From Clostridia bacterium (GTDB lineage: Bacteria > Bacillota > Clostridia > Christensenellales > Borkfalkiaceae), in NCBI GenBank assembly GCA_013316055.1, contig WSNM01000006.1, forward strand, positions 1 through 55,639: a stretch of 55,639 bases of DNA, read 5' to 3'. The notes under the pieces are model-generated. The model was not told the origin of the DNA. It searched no databases and saw only the letters and a program-made list of their open reading frames with translations. Positions 33,765 to 43,064 of this stretch are shown here, piece by piece (positions within the stretch are counted from its first letter, which is position 1; each line of letters starts with the position of its first letter). Both the position numbers and the translations under genes were made by a program.

Positions 33765-35333
33765 ATGAGCGAAGATTTGAACGAAGAGCACATTCCCGAA
33801 GCCGTTCCCGACAATACCGCGCCCGCGGCGGACGGCACTGCCGTGGCTGAGGAAAAGTCGTATAAAGGCTTCTTCGGCAAAATGGACAAGTGGTTTGGCA
33901 TTACAAAAAGCGGTTCCAACTACAAAACTGAAATTATTGCGGGCTTAACCACCTTTATGGCAATGGTTTACATACTTATGGTAAACCCCGGAATGTTTCA
34001 GCAGGTAATCGGCGGAAGCAACCCGTTCGGCGCGTCCTACATAGCAACGGCGCTCGGCGCGATTGTCGGCACGTTCTTAATGGCTTTCCTTGCAAAAATG
34101 CCGCTTGCGCAGGCCTCCGGTATGGGCGTTAACGCTTTTATAGTATTTACGCTGTGCAATGAAAATACGGGTTTGACGTTTGCCAACTGTATGGTATTTA
34201 CGCTTTTGGACGGCGTTATATTCATTATTCTTACGGCAACGGGGCTTAGAAAACACATTTTTAAAGCCATTCCAGACGAGGTGCGCAAGGCTATTAACGT
34301 CGGCCTCGGTTTGTTTATTGCGTTTATCGGCTTGCAGAATGCAAGCGTAATAGTTGACGAGGCAAGCACGCTTGTAAACCTTGTTTCCTTCAACGTTTTA
34401 AAAAGCCCGTTCGCGGTTTGGGACCCCATAAACGGCAAGCTTACGGGTATGCTTCCTGCGTTTGTTGCGTTGGTTGGCGTAATTTTGATAGCTATACTTT
34501 CCAAAAAGAAGGTTAAGGGCTCGATATTATGGGGTATTTTGGGCTCTACGGTGCTGTATTATGCTATGGCGGGAATCGGCTTTGCCGCCGGTAGCGAGGC
34601 ATGCAAGTCAATGTTCCAGAATATCGGCATTAAAAACCCGTTCTCGGCATTCGAGGCTTGGGGCAAGGACGCTGCCGGCAAGGTATTCTATGAAGGCTTT
34701 AACTTCACAAAATACCTTGGTATGGAGGGCAACAACGCGGGCTCGCTTGTGCTTTTGTTGGTTACTACCGCGCTTTCGCTTTGCATGCTTGATATGTTCG
34801 ATACAATCGGTACGCTGTACGGCGCGTGCGAGAAGGGCGGACTGCTCGATAAGGACGGCAACCCCCTCAATATGAACAAGTGCATGCTTGCGGACTCGGT
34901 TGCGACCTGCGTCGGCGCGATTGCGGGCACATCTACGGTAACAACCTTTGTTGAATCTTCCGCGGGCGTTGCGGCGGGCGGCAAGACGGGCTTTACCGCG
35001 TTTATTACGGGACTGTGCTTCCTTGTTGCGATGTTCCTTTCGCCCATTGCGCAGCTGGTGCCCTATGCGGCTACGGCTCCCGCGCTTATCTGGGTAGGCG
35101 TGCTTATGATGTCGTCCGTTACCAATATCGAGTGGACCGACCCCGCAAAGGCGCTTCCCGCATTCCTTACCATTGCCGTTATGGCTTTCGGTTACGAAAT
35201 TTCCTACGGTATCGGTATAGGTATGATTTCCAGCCTTATCATAAAGCTTTGCACGGGTAAAATTAAGGAAATTTCCGTTGTAACGTGGATAATTACAATC
35301 TTCTTCCTTGCAACGTTCATTCTCACTCACTGA
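33765..35333 (+). CDS. NCS2-type purine permease (PbuG/AzgA-like)
   Basis: Proton-coupled uptake of hypoxanthine, guanine or adenine. 522 residues with a hydrophilic 50-residue N-terminus, then about 12 membrane segments. AzgA-type signatures are EIIAGLTTFMAMVYIL, QASGMGVNAFIVFTL, DMFDTIGTLYG and TSTVTTFVESSAGVAAGGKTG, the last corresponding to the substrate-binding half-helix region. The ribosome site is GGAGG. Adenine deaminase lies downstream past a broken regulator, so imported adenine could be turned into hypoxanthine. Confidence 0.9.
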   Translation: MSEDLNEEHIPEAVPDNTAPAADGTAVAEEKSYKGFFGKMDKWFGITKSGSNYKTEIIAGLTTFMAMVYILMVNPGMFQQVIGGSNPFGASYIATALGAIVGTFLMAFLAKMPLAQASGMGVNAFIVFTLCNENTGLTFANCMVFTLLDGVIFIILTATGLRKHIFKAIPDEVRKAINVGLGLFIAFIGLQNASVIVDEASTLVNLVSFNVLKSPFAVWDPINGKLTGMLPAFVALVGVILIAILSKKKVKGSILWGILGSTVLYYAMAGIGFAAGSEACKSMFQNIGIKNPFSAFEAWGKDAAGKVFYEGFNFTKYLGMEGNNAGSLVLLLVTTALSLCMLDMFDTIGTLYGACEKGGLLDKDGNPLNMNKCMLADSVATCVGAIAGTSTVTTFVESSAGVAAGGKTGFTAFITGLCFLVAMFLSPIAQLVPYAATAPALIWVGVLMMSSVTNIEWTDPAKALPAFLTIAVMAFGYEISYGIGIGMISSLIIKLCTGKIKEISVVTWIITIFFLATFILTH

Positions 35334-35346
35334 TAACAAGGTTATT

Positions 35347-35380
35347 AAAAAGCGTCCCTTTTAAAGGGACGCTTTTTTGC
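35347..35380 (+). terminator. Terminator of permease gene
   Basis: Palindromic stem AAAGCGTCCCTTT with its complement at about 35349-35376, then TTTTTT. Confidence 0.92.
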
Positions 35381-35421
35381 TGCGCAAATGCAATATTCTA
35401 CTTTAATTCGACTCAATTCTA

Positions 35422-35785
35422 TTGCGGAAACGCGCGTAAAAGCTATAAAATCTGTATGTAAGAGAGGTGCTATATGAAAAATTTCGGTGGATTTCTTTAT
35501 ACATCGCGCAGATTTTCGGCGTTACCGTGGACGAATTGCTTAAAGGCGAACGGAGTGAAAACCCCAAATCCGAAGAGGAAGGTTGCGGCGAGAGCGGTGA
35601 TTTGCGCGAGGAAATAAAAAGACATTTATTCACGCGCGGAAAAGACGAGCCGAAGCATTTTTCCGAAAAAATCTGCGGGGCTATATGCGGCGCGCTTATG
35701 CTTTATCGTCGGTTTGGCAGGCGCCGTTTTTAAAAACAGAAAAAAAATAAAAAAGTTATTGGCGGGCGGCTCTTGAAAAAGAGCC
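35422..35785 (+). pseudogene. Remnant of an XRE-family regulator with C-terminal membrane segment
   Basis: A promoter-like TTGCGG-N18-TAAAAT (35422-35451) precedes AGAGAGG and ATGAAAAATTTCGG (35475), which would encode MKNFG, a common start for XRE regulators. The reading frame then changes: from about 35491 another frame encodes LYIAQIFGVTVDELLKGE, the typical end of the XRE domain, then a charged linker and a hydrophobic segment. Near 35700 a second shift is needed to continue with FIVGLAGAVFKNRKK. So most of the HTH domain is gone and the rest carries at least one more frame break. Regulators of this type usually have an HTH and one or more C-terminal membrane segments. Confidence 0.65.
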
Positions 35786-35791
35786 GCTTTT
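35766..35791 (+). terminator. Terminator before adenine deaminase
   Basis: A 9-bp stem GCGGCTCTT / AAGAGCCGC (35766-35774, 35779-35787) with GAAA loop and TTTT tail. Confidence 0.85.
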
Positions 35792-35801
35792 ATGTTATAC
35801 T
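35773..35801 (+). promoter_or_regulatory. Promoter of adenine deaminase nested in terminator
   Basis: TTGAAA (35773-35778), 17-bp spacer, TATACT (35796-35801). The -35 box is formed by the last two stem bases and loop of the terminator hairpin. Confidence 0.6.
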
Positions 35802-35832
35802 GTCAAAGGAATAACAACAAGAGGTTTTACAA

Positions 35833-37551
35833 ATGCTTGAAAAATACATAGACGCGGCAACGCGCAGAAAAAAAGCCGATTTAGTGCTTAAAAATACTAC
35901 TTTTATAGACGTTTTTACAGGCGTTCTGCGTAAGGGCGATATAGCCGTCGTCGGCGATAAAATAGTCGGCACGGGCGAGTACGAGGGCGAAACGGAAATA
36001 GACTGCACAAATCTAACCGTTTTGCCGGGGTATATCGACGGACACGTTCATATCGAAAGCTCGCAGCTTTCCCCCGAGGAGTTCGCAGCCTTGATAGTAC
36101 CCCGCGGCACAACCACCATAATCGCAGACCCTCACGAAATTACAAACGTCTGCGGAATGGCAGGGTGCGAATATATTGCAACGGCGGCAAAAAACGTGCC
36201 GTTGGACGTTAAAATTCAGCTGCCCTCCTGCGTGCCCGCAACGCCCTTCGAAACGAGCGGAGCAGTGCTCGCGGGCAAGGATATAGAAAAAAATATCAAA
36301 AACGATTATATATTCGGTCTGGGCGAGTTTATGAACTACCCCGGTATAGTCTATTGCGACCCCGACACGCTTAAAAAGGCAGAGACGGCGCACTCTGCAA
36401 ATAAAATTATAGACGGGCACGCGCCCGCCGTTTACGGCTATGATTTGAACGGCTACCTTTGCGCGGGCATAACCACAGACCATGAGTGCGTAACCAAAGA
36501 GGAAATAGACGAAAAAATTTCCAAGGGAATGTATGTGCATATCCGTCACGGCTCGTCTACGCAGAACCTCGGCAACGCAAAATATATTACGGACGGCAAT
36601 ATGCGCCGTTTTCTGCTCTGCACGGATGACAGACACGCCGCCGATTTAAAGGAAAAGGGTCACCTTGACGACGCTTTAAGAAGGCTTGTCGCGGACGGTC
36701 TTGACCCGATTCGTGCCGTAATATGCGCTACTTTAAACGCTGCGGAGTGCTACAAGCTTAATTGGCGCGGGGCAATTGCGCCCTTCTATCTTGCCGATTT
36801 GGTTGCGGTGGACAATCTTAAAAATTTCAATGCAAAATACGTTGTAAAGAGCGGCAAGCTTGTTGCAAAGGACGGCAAGCCGCTGTTCGATACCTCGAAG
36901 CGCTATCTGCCGAAAAACGTGCTTAATACCGTGCATTTAAAGCGTGAAATGGTTGCCGACGACTTTATTTTGGCATTAAAGGGCAAAAAAGCTAAGGCAA
37001 TGACGATAGAGGCGGGCGGAGTTGTGACGGGCTGCGAGGTTGTGGAGGTCGAAAGCCTAAACGGCGACGTTGTTGTCGAGGGCACAGACTTACTTAAGCT
37101 TGCGGTTGTCGAAAGGCATAAATGCACGGGCAATATCGGCAGGGCGCTTTTCAAGGGCTACGGCTTCAAGGGCGGCGCGCTCGGTATTACAATCGCGCAC
37201 GATTCCCACAATATTATACTTATGGGCGACGATAACGAGAGCATGGCAAAAGCCGCAAACCGCCTGAAAGAGATTGGCGGCGGTATGGTAATTGTGGACA
37301 AGAAAAAGGGCGAAATTCATTCGTTAACGCTGGATATTGCGGGGCTAATGTCCTCCCGCGATGCCGAAGGTCTGCAAGCCGACAGCCGCGCGCTGATAGA
37401 AAAAGCGCACGCTATGGGCGTCAAGCGCGAGTACGAGGCGTTTATGTCACTCGCGTTCCTTTCGCTTGCCGTTATCCCCAAATTGAAGGTGACGGACGCG
37501 GGGCTTTTCGACGTGGAAAAATTCGCGTTCACCGATATAAACGAGGAATAA
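35833..37551 (+). CDS. ade: Adenine deaminase
   Basis: Deaminates adenine to hypoxanthine for purine salvage. 572 residues of the amidohydrolase AdeC type: N-terminal DVFTGVLRKGDIAVVGDKIVG, metal-binding GYIDGHVHIESS (about residues 63-74), PRGTTTIIADPHEITNV, IDGHAPAV, and the C-terminal HDSHNIILMGDDN segment specific to this family. AAGAGG lies upstream of the ATG. It has its own promoter and terminator and sits near the purine permease, which fits a salvage role. Confidence 0.95.
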   Translation: MLEKYIDAATRRKKADLVLKNTTFIDVFTGVLRKGDIAVVGDKIVGTGEYEGETEIDCTNLTVLPGYIDGHVHIESSQLSPEEFAALIVPRGTTTIIADPHEITNVCGMAGCEYIATAAKNVPLDVKIQLPSCVPATPFETSGAVLAGKDIEKNIKNDYIFGLGEFMNYPGIVYCDPDTLKKAETAHSANKIIDGHAPAVYGYDLNGYLCAGITTDHECVTKEEIDEKISKGMYVHIRHGSSTQNLGNAKYITDGNMRRFLLCTDDRHAADLKEKGHLDDALRRLVADGLDPIRAVICATLNAAECYKLNWRGAIAPFYLADLVAVDNLKNFNAKYVVKSGKLVAKDGKPLFDTSKRYLPKNVLNTVHLKREMVADDFILALKGKKAKAMTIEAGGVVTGCEVVEVESLNGDVVVEGTDLLKLAVVERHKCTGNIGRALFKGYGFKGGALGITIAHDSHNIILMGDDNESMAKAANRLKEIGGGMVIVDKKKGEIHSLTLDIAGLMSSRDAEGLQADSRALIEKAHAMGVKREYEAFMSLAFLSLAVIPKLKVTDAGLFDVEKFAFTDINEE

Positions 37552-37568
37552 ATAAAAATAATCAAAGC

Positions 37569-37604
37569 GCGGCGGCGGACATTAATGTCCGCCGCCGCTT
37601 CATT
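37569..37604 (+). terminator. Terminator of adenine deaminase gene
   Basis: A 12-bp G+C stem (37569-37580 with 37587-37598), ATTAAT loop and TTCATTTT tail. Confidence 0.85.
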
Positions 37605-37637
37605 TTGCAAAAATTTACAATTTTTTCAAAAAACAAT

Positions 37638-37666
37638 TTTACATATGCGGTTAAATATAGTACAAT
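37638..37666 (+). promoter_or_regulatory. Promoter of secA
   Basis: TTTACA (37638-37643), 17-bp spacer, TACAAT (37661-37666). It lies inside the longest open frame, supporting the later start at 37731. Confidence 0.7.
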
Positions 37667-37730
37667 TGTATATGGCAGAAAATATATTCCGCACGTTCAA
37701 ACCAAAACGGCGGATTTAAGGAATAAAATC

Positions 37731-40700
37731 ATGGGTTTAATAAAATTTATTCTCGGCGCGGACAGCCGCAGCGCTCTCAAAAAACTTAATAAGCTTGCTT
37801 TAAAGGTGGAGGCGTTAGAGCAGAAGTATACGGATATGTCCGACGAGGAGCTGAAAAATCAGACCAACGTTTTAAAGGACAGGCTTGCACAGGGCGAAAC
37901 GCTGGACGACATTATGTTCGACGCCTTCGCCGCTTTAAGGGAAGCAAGCTGGCGCGTGCTTAAAATGAAGCACTTCCACGTTCAGATTGTCGGCGGCATA
38001 TGCTTGCATCAGGGCAGAATTGCCGAAATGAAGACGGGCGAAGGCAAGACGCTTGTTTCCACCCTTCCCGCATACCTCAACGCGCTTACGGGTAAGGGCG
38101 TGCATATCGTCACCGTCAACGACTATCTTGCAAAGCGCGACGCGGAATGGATGGGCAAGGTTCATAAATTTATGGGGCTTACCGTCGGCGTTGTCGTGCC
38201 CGGAATGGACGACGAGGACAAGAAAAAGGCATACAAATGCGATATTATCTATGCAACGAATAACGAGCTGGGCTTTGACTACCTACGCGATAATTTAAAA
38301 ACCTCCATTCCCGCAATGGTTCAGCGCGAGCTTAACTATTGCATTATAGACGAGGTCGACAGCATTTTAATCGACGAGGCGAGAACCCCGCTTATAATCT
38401 CGGGCAGAGGCGGAGAAAGCTCTAAGCTGTACGAGGAGGTGGATAAATTCGTACGCACTCTTTCGGGCGGCTTCGACGACGATAAAAAGGAAGCGGAAAA
38501 GCACGCACCCTCACGCAGAAAGAAAGAGCTCTCCGAAGAAGAGCAGGCCGCGCAGGACCGCCTTGCCGCCGTCTTGGAGGAAATGGAAAACTGGGACTAC
38601 ATTATCGACAGACAGGATAAGTCGGTAACCATTACCGAAAACGGCGCGGAAAAGGCAGAACGCTTTTTCGGTATTAAAAACCTCGGCGATATAGAAAATG
38701 CAGAGCTTAACCACCACATTCAGCAAGCATTGAAGGCTCACGAGCTGTTCCACAACGGAGAGGAGTATATCGTTTCCGCCGACGGCGAAATTCTGATTGT
38801 AGACGAGTTTACGGGTCGTGTGCTCAACGGAAGAAGATATTCCGACGGACTTCATCAGGCTATCGAGGCTAAGGAAAAGGTTAAGGTCAAGGAAGAAAAC
38901 AAAACCCACGCGACCGTCACCTTCCAGAATTATTTCCGCCTTTATTCAAAGCTTGCGGGCATGACCGGTACCGCAATGACGGAAGAGGACGAATTCAGAA
39001 CGATTTACGCTTTGGACGTTGTGCCTATCCCTACAAACCGCCCCGTGCAGAGAGTTGACTATGCGGACATGATTTATTCCACGGTAGAGGGCAAAAAGAA
39101 GGCGATTGTCAACGAGGTTGTAGAGCGCCACGCAAAGGGACAGCCTATTCTTATAGGTACCGTTACGGTTGAAAAATCGGAGGAAATTTCCCGTCTTTTG
39201 CGCAGAAACGGCGTTAAGCACAACATTCTTAACGCAAAGAACCACGAGCGCGAGGCGGAAATCGTCGCGCAGGCGGGCAGACTTAATGCGGTTACAATCG
39301 CAACCAACATGGCGGGACGCGGAACGGATATTCTTTTGGGCGGCAATCCCGAGTATCTCGCCAAAAAGCGTATGCGCGAGGAGGGCTTCGACCACGAAAT
39401 GGTAGAGGTTGCAATCTCCTACGCGGACAGAGAGTTTACGGAAGAGGAACAGACTGCCCGCGCGCGCTATGCCGAGCTGTACGCAAACTATAAAAAGGAA
39501 ACGGACGCGGAAAAGCAGGAGGTTATAAAGGCGGGCGGACTTTGCATACTCGGTACCGAGCGTCACGAATCCCGCCGTATTGATAACCAGCTCCGCGGAC
39601 GTTCGGGTCGTCAGGGCGACCCCGGCGATTCCATTTTCTTTATTTCGCTTGAGGACGACCTTGCAAAGCGTTTCGGCGGCGAAAGCATGAAAAAGCTTTA
39701 CAACGTGTTCAAAATAGATGACGACCAGTGTCTGCAAAGCAAAATGCTTACAAGAAGCGTGGAAAACGCGCAAAGGGCGATAGAGGGCAGAAACTTCGGT
39801 ATAAGAAAGCACACTCTGCAATATGACGAGGTAATGAACGAACAGCGCAAAACCATTTACGGCGAGCGTATGAAGGTTTTGAAGGGCGAGGACGTGCACG
39901 AGCAAATGCTCAAATATATCCCCGACTATGTTGCAAAAATCGTTGGCGAAACGGTAAACACCGACGCCATGCCCGAAAAATGGGACGAGAACGCGCTTAA
40001 CGCGGCTTTACAGCAAAAGGTTTATCCCGACGAGTGCACCTTTGTAATTACTCGTGAAATGTTGGAGCGTTGGGATTACGAACGCGCCATAAACAAAATC
40101 TCCAAGGAAGTTATAAACGCTTACGAGCAGAAGATATTAAACATTGCCGAGATGACGGAGGGTCAGGTTGACTATCACCAGATAGAGCGCAACGAGCTTT
40201 TGCGTTCGGTTGACAGAAACTGGATTGACCATATCGACGCAATGGACCAGCTGAGGAAGGGTATAGGCTTGCGCGGTTATGCACAGCAGGACCCCGTAAT
40301 CGCCTACAAGCATGAAGGCTACGAAATGTTCGAGGAAATGATAGAGCGCGTTCAGACTACTACCATTTCAAGACTTTTGAAGGGCAGAATTGTCCGCGTT
40401 CCCATGCCTCAGCCCGCCCAGCGTCCCGCAAGCCGTCCGGAGGCGCAGACCGCACCCGCAAACGGCAGTGTAAGCGGAATTAACCCCTCGGTAGCGGCGC
40501 GCGCGCAGGAAATCGCTCAGCAAAGAGCGGCAGAGCAGTCGTCAAACGGCGAGGCGGCGCCTTCCGTGCAGAACAACGGCGGACTTACCCCCTCGGCGGC
40601 TACAACTCCTTCCGCGGCGCAGACAAGGCCCGCAAATTCTGGCGCGCCCGTGATAGGCGCGGCTCCCCAGTCGCCCGCGGGGCTTATGACGAATATCGGC

Positions 40701-40817
40701 GGTAAGCAAATTCCCAAGGTTGCGCCTAAATCTGCAAAGGTCGGCAGAAACGACCCCTGTCCCTGCGGCTCCGGCAAAAAATACAAGGACTGCTGCTACT
40801 GGAAGGACCATAAGTAA
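37731..40817 (+). CDS. secA: Preprotein translocase ATPase SecA
   Basis: Motor that pushes unfolded proteins through SecYEG. The ATG at 37731 (MGLIKFILG) has AAGGA upstream; the frame continues 42 codons further up but contains the promoter. 1028 residues: Walker A GEGKT (103-107), DEVDSIL, the preprotein-binding and helical domains, ATNMAGRGTDI and LRGRSGRQGD. A long Pro/Ala/Gln-rich linker (about 900-990) explains the extra length, and the C-terminus keeps the zinc motif CPCGSGKKYKDCC. prfB follows 41 bases later, the order seen in many Firmicutes. Confidence 0.97.
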   Translation: MGLIKFILGADSRSALKKLNKLALKVEALEQKYTDMSDEELKNQTNVLKDRLAQGETLDDIMFDAFAALREASWRVLKMKHFHVQIVGGICLHQGRIAEMKTGEGKTLVSTLPAYLNALTGKGVHIVTVNDYLAKRDAEWMGKVHKFMGLTVGVVVPGMDDEDKKKAYKCDIIYATNNELGFDYLRDNLKTSIPAMVQRELNYCIIDEVDSILIDEARTPLIISGRGGESSKLYEEVDKFVRTLSGGFDDDKKEAEKHAPSRRKKELSEEEQAAQDRLAAVLEEMENWDYIIDRQDKSVTITENGAEKAERFFGIKNLGDIENAELNHHIQQALKAHELFHNGEEYIVSADGEILIVDEFTGRVLNGRRYSDGLHQAIEAKEKVKVKEENKTHATVTFQNYFRLYSKLAGMTGTAMTEEDEFRTIYALDVVPIPTNRPVQRVDYADMIYSTVEGKKKAIVNEVVERHAKGQPILIGTVTVEKSEEISRLLRRNGVKHNILNAKNHEREAEIVAQAGRLNAVTIATNMAGRGTDILLGGNPEYLAKKRMREEGFDHEMVEVAISYADREFTEEEQTARARYAELYANYKKETDAEKQEVIKAGGLCILGTERHESRRIDNQLRGRSGRQGDPGDSIFFISLEDDLAKRFGGESMKKLYNVFKIDDDQCLQSKMLTRSVENAQRAIEGRNFGIRKHTLQYDEVMNEQRKTIYGERMKVLKGEDVHEQMLKYIPDYVAKIVGETVNTDAMPEKWDENALNAALQQKVYPDECTFVITREMLERWDYERAINKISKEVINAYEQKILNIAEMTEGQVDYHQIERNELLRSVDRNWIDHIDAMDQLRKGIGLRGYAQQDPVIAYKHEGYEMFEEMIERVQTTTISRLLKGRIVRVPMPQPAQRPASRPEAQTAPANGSVSGINPSVAARAQEIAQQRAAEQSSNGEAAPSVQNNGGLTPSAATTPSAAQTRPANSGAPVIGAAPQSPAGLMTNIGGKQIPKVAPKSAKVGRNDPCPCGSGKKYKDCCYWKDHK

Positions 40818-40858
40818 TAAACCTTATAATTTAGCTACAAGGAATAAACGCCACGTTT

Positions 40859-41959
40859 ATGTTTAAGGCAGACGATTACAGATTAAAATTAAAGGCTTTG
40901 GAAGCCACCCTTGCAGAGGCAAAATACGCGCTGGATATAGACAATCTCGGCGCGCGGCTTGTCGCGCTTAAAACCGAGCAGGAAAATCCCGAGGTTTGGC
41001 AGGATTTGGAAAAATCCAAAAAAATCGGGCGCGAAATTTCCTCGGTAGAGGGCAAGCTTGCCTCCTATAAAAACGGTGAAAACGCAATTGCAGACGCAAA
41101 CGCGTTTATCGACCTTATTGAAGAGGCGGACGACGAGGGGCTTATTCCCGAGCTGGAGGCAATGATTTCCACTGCCGAAGAGGATATAGAAAATATGCGT
41201 ATCCGCGCGCTTTTGCGCGGCAAGTACGACGCAAATAACGCCATTTTAAACCTCCACGCGGGCGCGGGCGGCACAGAGGCATGCGATTGGACGCAAATGC
41301 TGTACAGAATGTATTGCCGCTATTGCGAGCAGCAGGGCTTTAAGGTTACCGAGCTGGACTTCGAGGACGGCGACGAGGCGGGCTTGAAGTCTGTCAGCTT
41401 CAAGGTGGACGGCGAAAACGCTTACGGCTTTTTAAAGGCGGAAAAGGGTGTGCACAGGCTTGTGCGTATCTCTCCCTTCGACAGCAACAAGCGCAGACAC
41501 ACCTCCTTTGCCTCGTTAGAGGTTATGCCGGAGGTTGACGACGCAGGCGAGGTGGAAATACGCGACGAGGATATCCGCATTGACGTTTACCGCTCCTCGG
41601 GCGCGGGCGGTCAGAAGGTAAACAAGACAGAAACGGCGATAAGAATTACCCACTTCCCCACAGGCATAGTTGTAACGTGCCAGAACGAAAGAAGTCAGCT
41701 GCAAAATAAGGCTATGGCATTTGAATATCTGCGCGCAAAGCTTGTTGAGCGGCAGATTGCCGAGCGCGAGGCGGCAGATGCCGAGCTAAAGGGTGAAATT
41801 AAAAAAATCGAATGGGGCAGTCAGATACGCTCCTATGTTTTTTGTCCGTATACCCTTGTCAAGGACCACCGCACGGGCTTTGAAATGACAAACGTCCAAG
41901 GCGTTATGGACGGCGACATTCAAGGGTTTATTATAGACTATTTAAAAAAGACGGTATAA
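40859..41959 (+). CDS. prfB: Peptide chain release factor 2 without programmed frameshift
   Basis: Ends translation at UGA and UAA. 366 residues: the SPF stop-codon recognition tripeptide at 205-207 and GGQ at 250-252. In most bacteria prfB has an in-frame UGA near codon 26 that requires a +1 shift. Here the frame runs unbroken through the corresponding place (EAKYALDIDN, codons 20-29) with no UGA. The ribosome site is unclear: AAGGA lies 16 bases upstream. It follows secA and is followed by tsaD 18 bases later. Confidence 0.95.
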   Translation: MFKADDYRLKLKALEATLAEAKYALDIDNLGARLVALKTEQENPEVWQDLEKSKKIGREISSVEGKLASYKNGENAIADANAFIDLIEEADDEGLIPELEAMISTAEEDIENMRIRALLRGKYDANNAILNLHAGAGGTEACDWTQMLYRMYCRYCEQQGFKVTELDFEDGDEAGLKSVSFKVDGENAYGFLKAEKGVHRLVRISPFDSNKRRHTSFASLEVMPEVDDAGEVEIRDEDIRIDVYRSSGAGGQKVNKTETAIRITHFPTGIVVTCQNERSQLQNKAMAFEYLRAKLVERQIAEREAADAELKGEIKKIEWGSQIRSYVFCPYTLVKDHRTGFEMTNVQGVMDGDIQGFIIDYLKKTV

Positions 41960-41977
41960 TAAAGCGCGGCTTGCCAA

Positions 41978-43012
41978 ATGTACAATCCTGATAAAACCAT
42001 AAAACAAAACCCGCTTGTTCTGGGCATAGAATCCAGCTGCGACGAAACGGCGGCGGCTGTTATCCGCGGCAGAAGGCTTTTGTCAAGCGAAATTATTTCA
42101 TCTGCAACCGAGCAGGCTAAATACGGCGGAGTTGTTCCCGAAATAGCCTCCCGCGCGCACACGGACGCAGTTGCCGAGGTTGTAAACCGCGCATTGACGG
42201 CGGCGGGCGTTAAAATAACCGAGCTTGACGCGGTTGCGGTAACCTACGGCGCGGGGCTTTTGGGCGCGCTGTTGGTGGGGCTTTCGTTCGCTAAATCGCT
42301 TGCGTACGCTTTGAATATTCCGCTGATTGCGGTCAACCATATCCGCGGACATCTGGCGGCGGCGTACTTGCAGGACGAAGCGCTTAAACCTCCGTTTGTA
42401 ACACTGCTTGCAAGCGGCGGTCATACGGCAATTCTGCATACGGAAAGCTATTCGGACTTCAACGTACTCGGCGGAACGTGCGACGACGCGGCGGGAGAGG
42501 CGTTCGATAAGGTCGCGCGCGTGCTTGGCTTGGAGTATCCCGGCGGCGTAAATGTTGAACGGCTTGCAAAAAACGGCGAAGGCAGCATAAAATTTCCGCC
42601 GTGTCTTGTAAAAAATTCCGAAAGATTACAGTTTTCGTACAGCGGCTTAAAAACAGCTGTCATAAATTACTGTCACAATGCAGAGCAGAAAGGCGAAAAA
42701 ATCAACCCTGCGGACGTGGCTTGCTCGTTTCAGCACGCGGCGGTTGACCCGCTCGTAAAAAAGACGGTGGAAAGCGCAAAAAAGCTTGGTGCGGGCACGG
42801 TCACGGCGGGCGGCGGGGTTATAGCTAACGGATACCTGCGCGAAGCGCTTGCAACCGAGTGCCAAAAAGCGGGCATAAGGCTTATTCTGCCGCAAAAGAA
42901 GTATTGCACCGATAACGCGGCAATGATTGCGGCGGAAGGGCTTATACAGTACAATCTGGGTAATTTTGCGGATATGTCGCTGAATGCAAGGGCGCAGATT
43001 CCGTTAAAATAA
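41978..43012 (+). CDS. tsaD: tRNA threonylcarbamoyladenosine biosynthesis protein TsaD
   Basis: Transfers the threonylcarbamoyl group to A37 of ANN-decoding tRNAs, working with TsaB and TsaE. 344 residues with ESSCDETAAAV (residues 18-28), the metal-binding HIRGH (His121, His125), and the nucleotide-binding ASGGHT. FQHAAVDPLVKKT and DNAAMIAAEG complete the ASKHA fold. There is no clear ribosome site, and it may be read through from secA-prfB. tsaB and tsaE are not in the window. Confidence 0.95.
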   Translation: MYNPDKTIKQNPLVLGIESSCDETAAAVIRGRRLLSSEIISSATEQAKYGGVVPEIASRAHTDAVAEVVNRALTAAGVKITELDAVAVTYGAGLLGALLVGLSFAKSLAYALNIPLIAVNHIRGHLAAAYLQDEALKPPFVTLLASGGHTAILHTESYSDFNVLGGTCDDAAGEAFDKVARVLGLEYPGGVNVERLAKNGEGSIKFPPCLVKNSERLQFSYSGLKTAVINYCHNAEQKGEKINPADVACSFQHAAVDPLVKKTVESAKKLGAGTVTAGGGVIANGYLREALATECQKAGIRLILPQKKYCTDNAAMIAAEGLIQYNLGNFADMSLNARAQIPLK

Positions 43013-43017
43013 AAAAA

Positions 43018-43046
43018 TCGCTTTACTTTTTTAAAGCGGCTTTGTA
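43018..43046 (+). terminator. Weak terminator after tsaD
   Basis: Stem CGCTTTA / TAAAGCG with a short T loop, followed by GCTTTG. It overlaps the promoter-like boxes of the ileS leader. Confidence 0.4.
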
Positions 43047-43050
43047 TAAT
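43022..43050 (+). promoter_or_regulatory. Promoter of the ileS T-box leader
   Basis: TTTACT (43022-43027), 17-bp spacer, TATAAT (43045-43050). Start near 43057, just upstream of the T-box. Confidence 0.65.
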
Positions 43051-43064
43051 CGAATTATAAAATT

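Noticed and set aside
37605..37730. N-terminal extension of secA
   Set aside because: A spacing-17 promoter lies inside it and the family start with a ribosome site is at 37731.
40920..40960. Programmed +1 frameshift in prfB
   Set aside because: No in-frame UGA and no CTT-TGA slip site; the frame is continuous.
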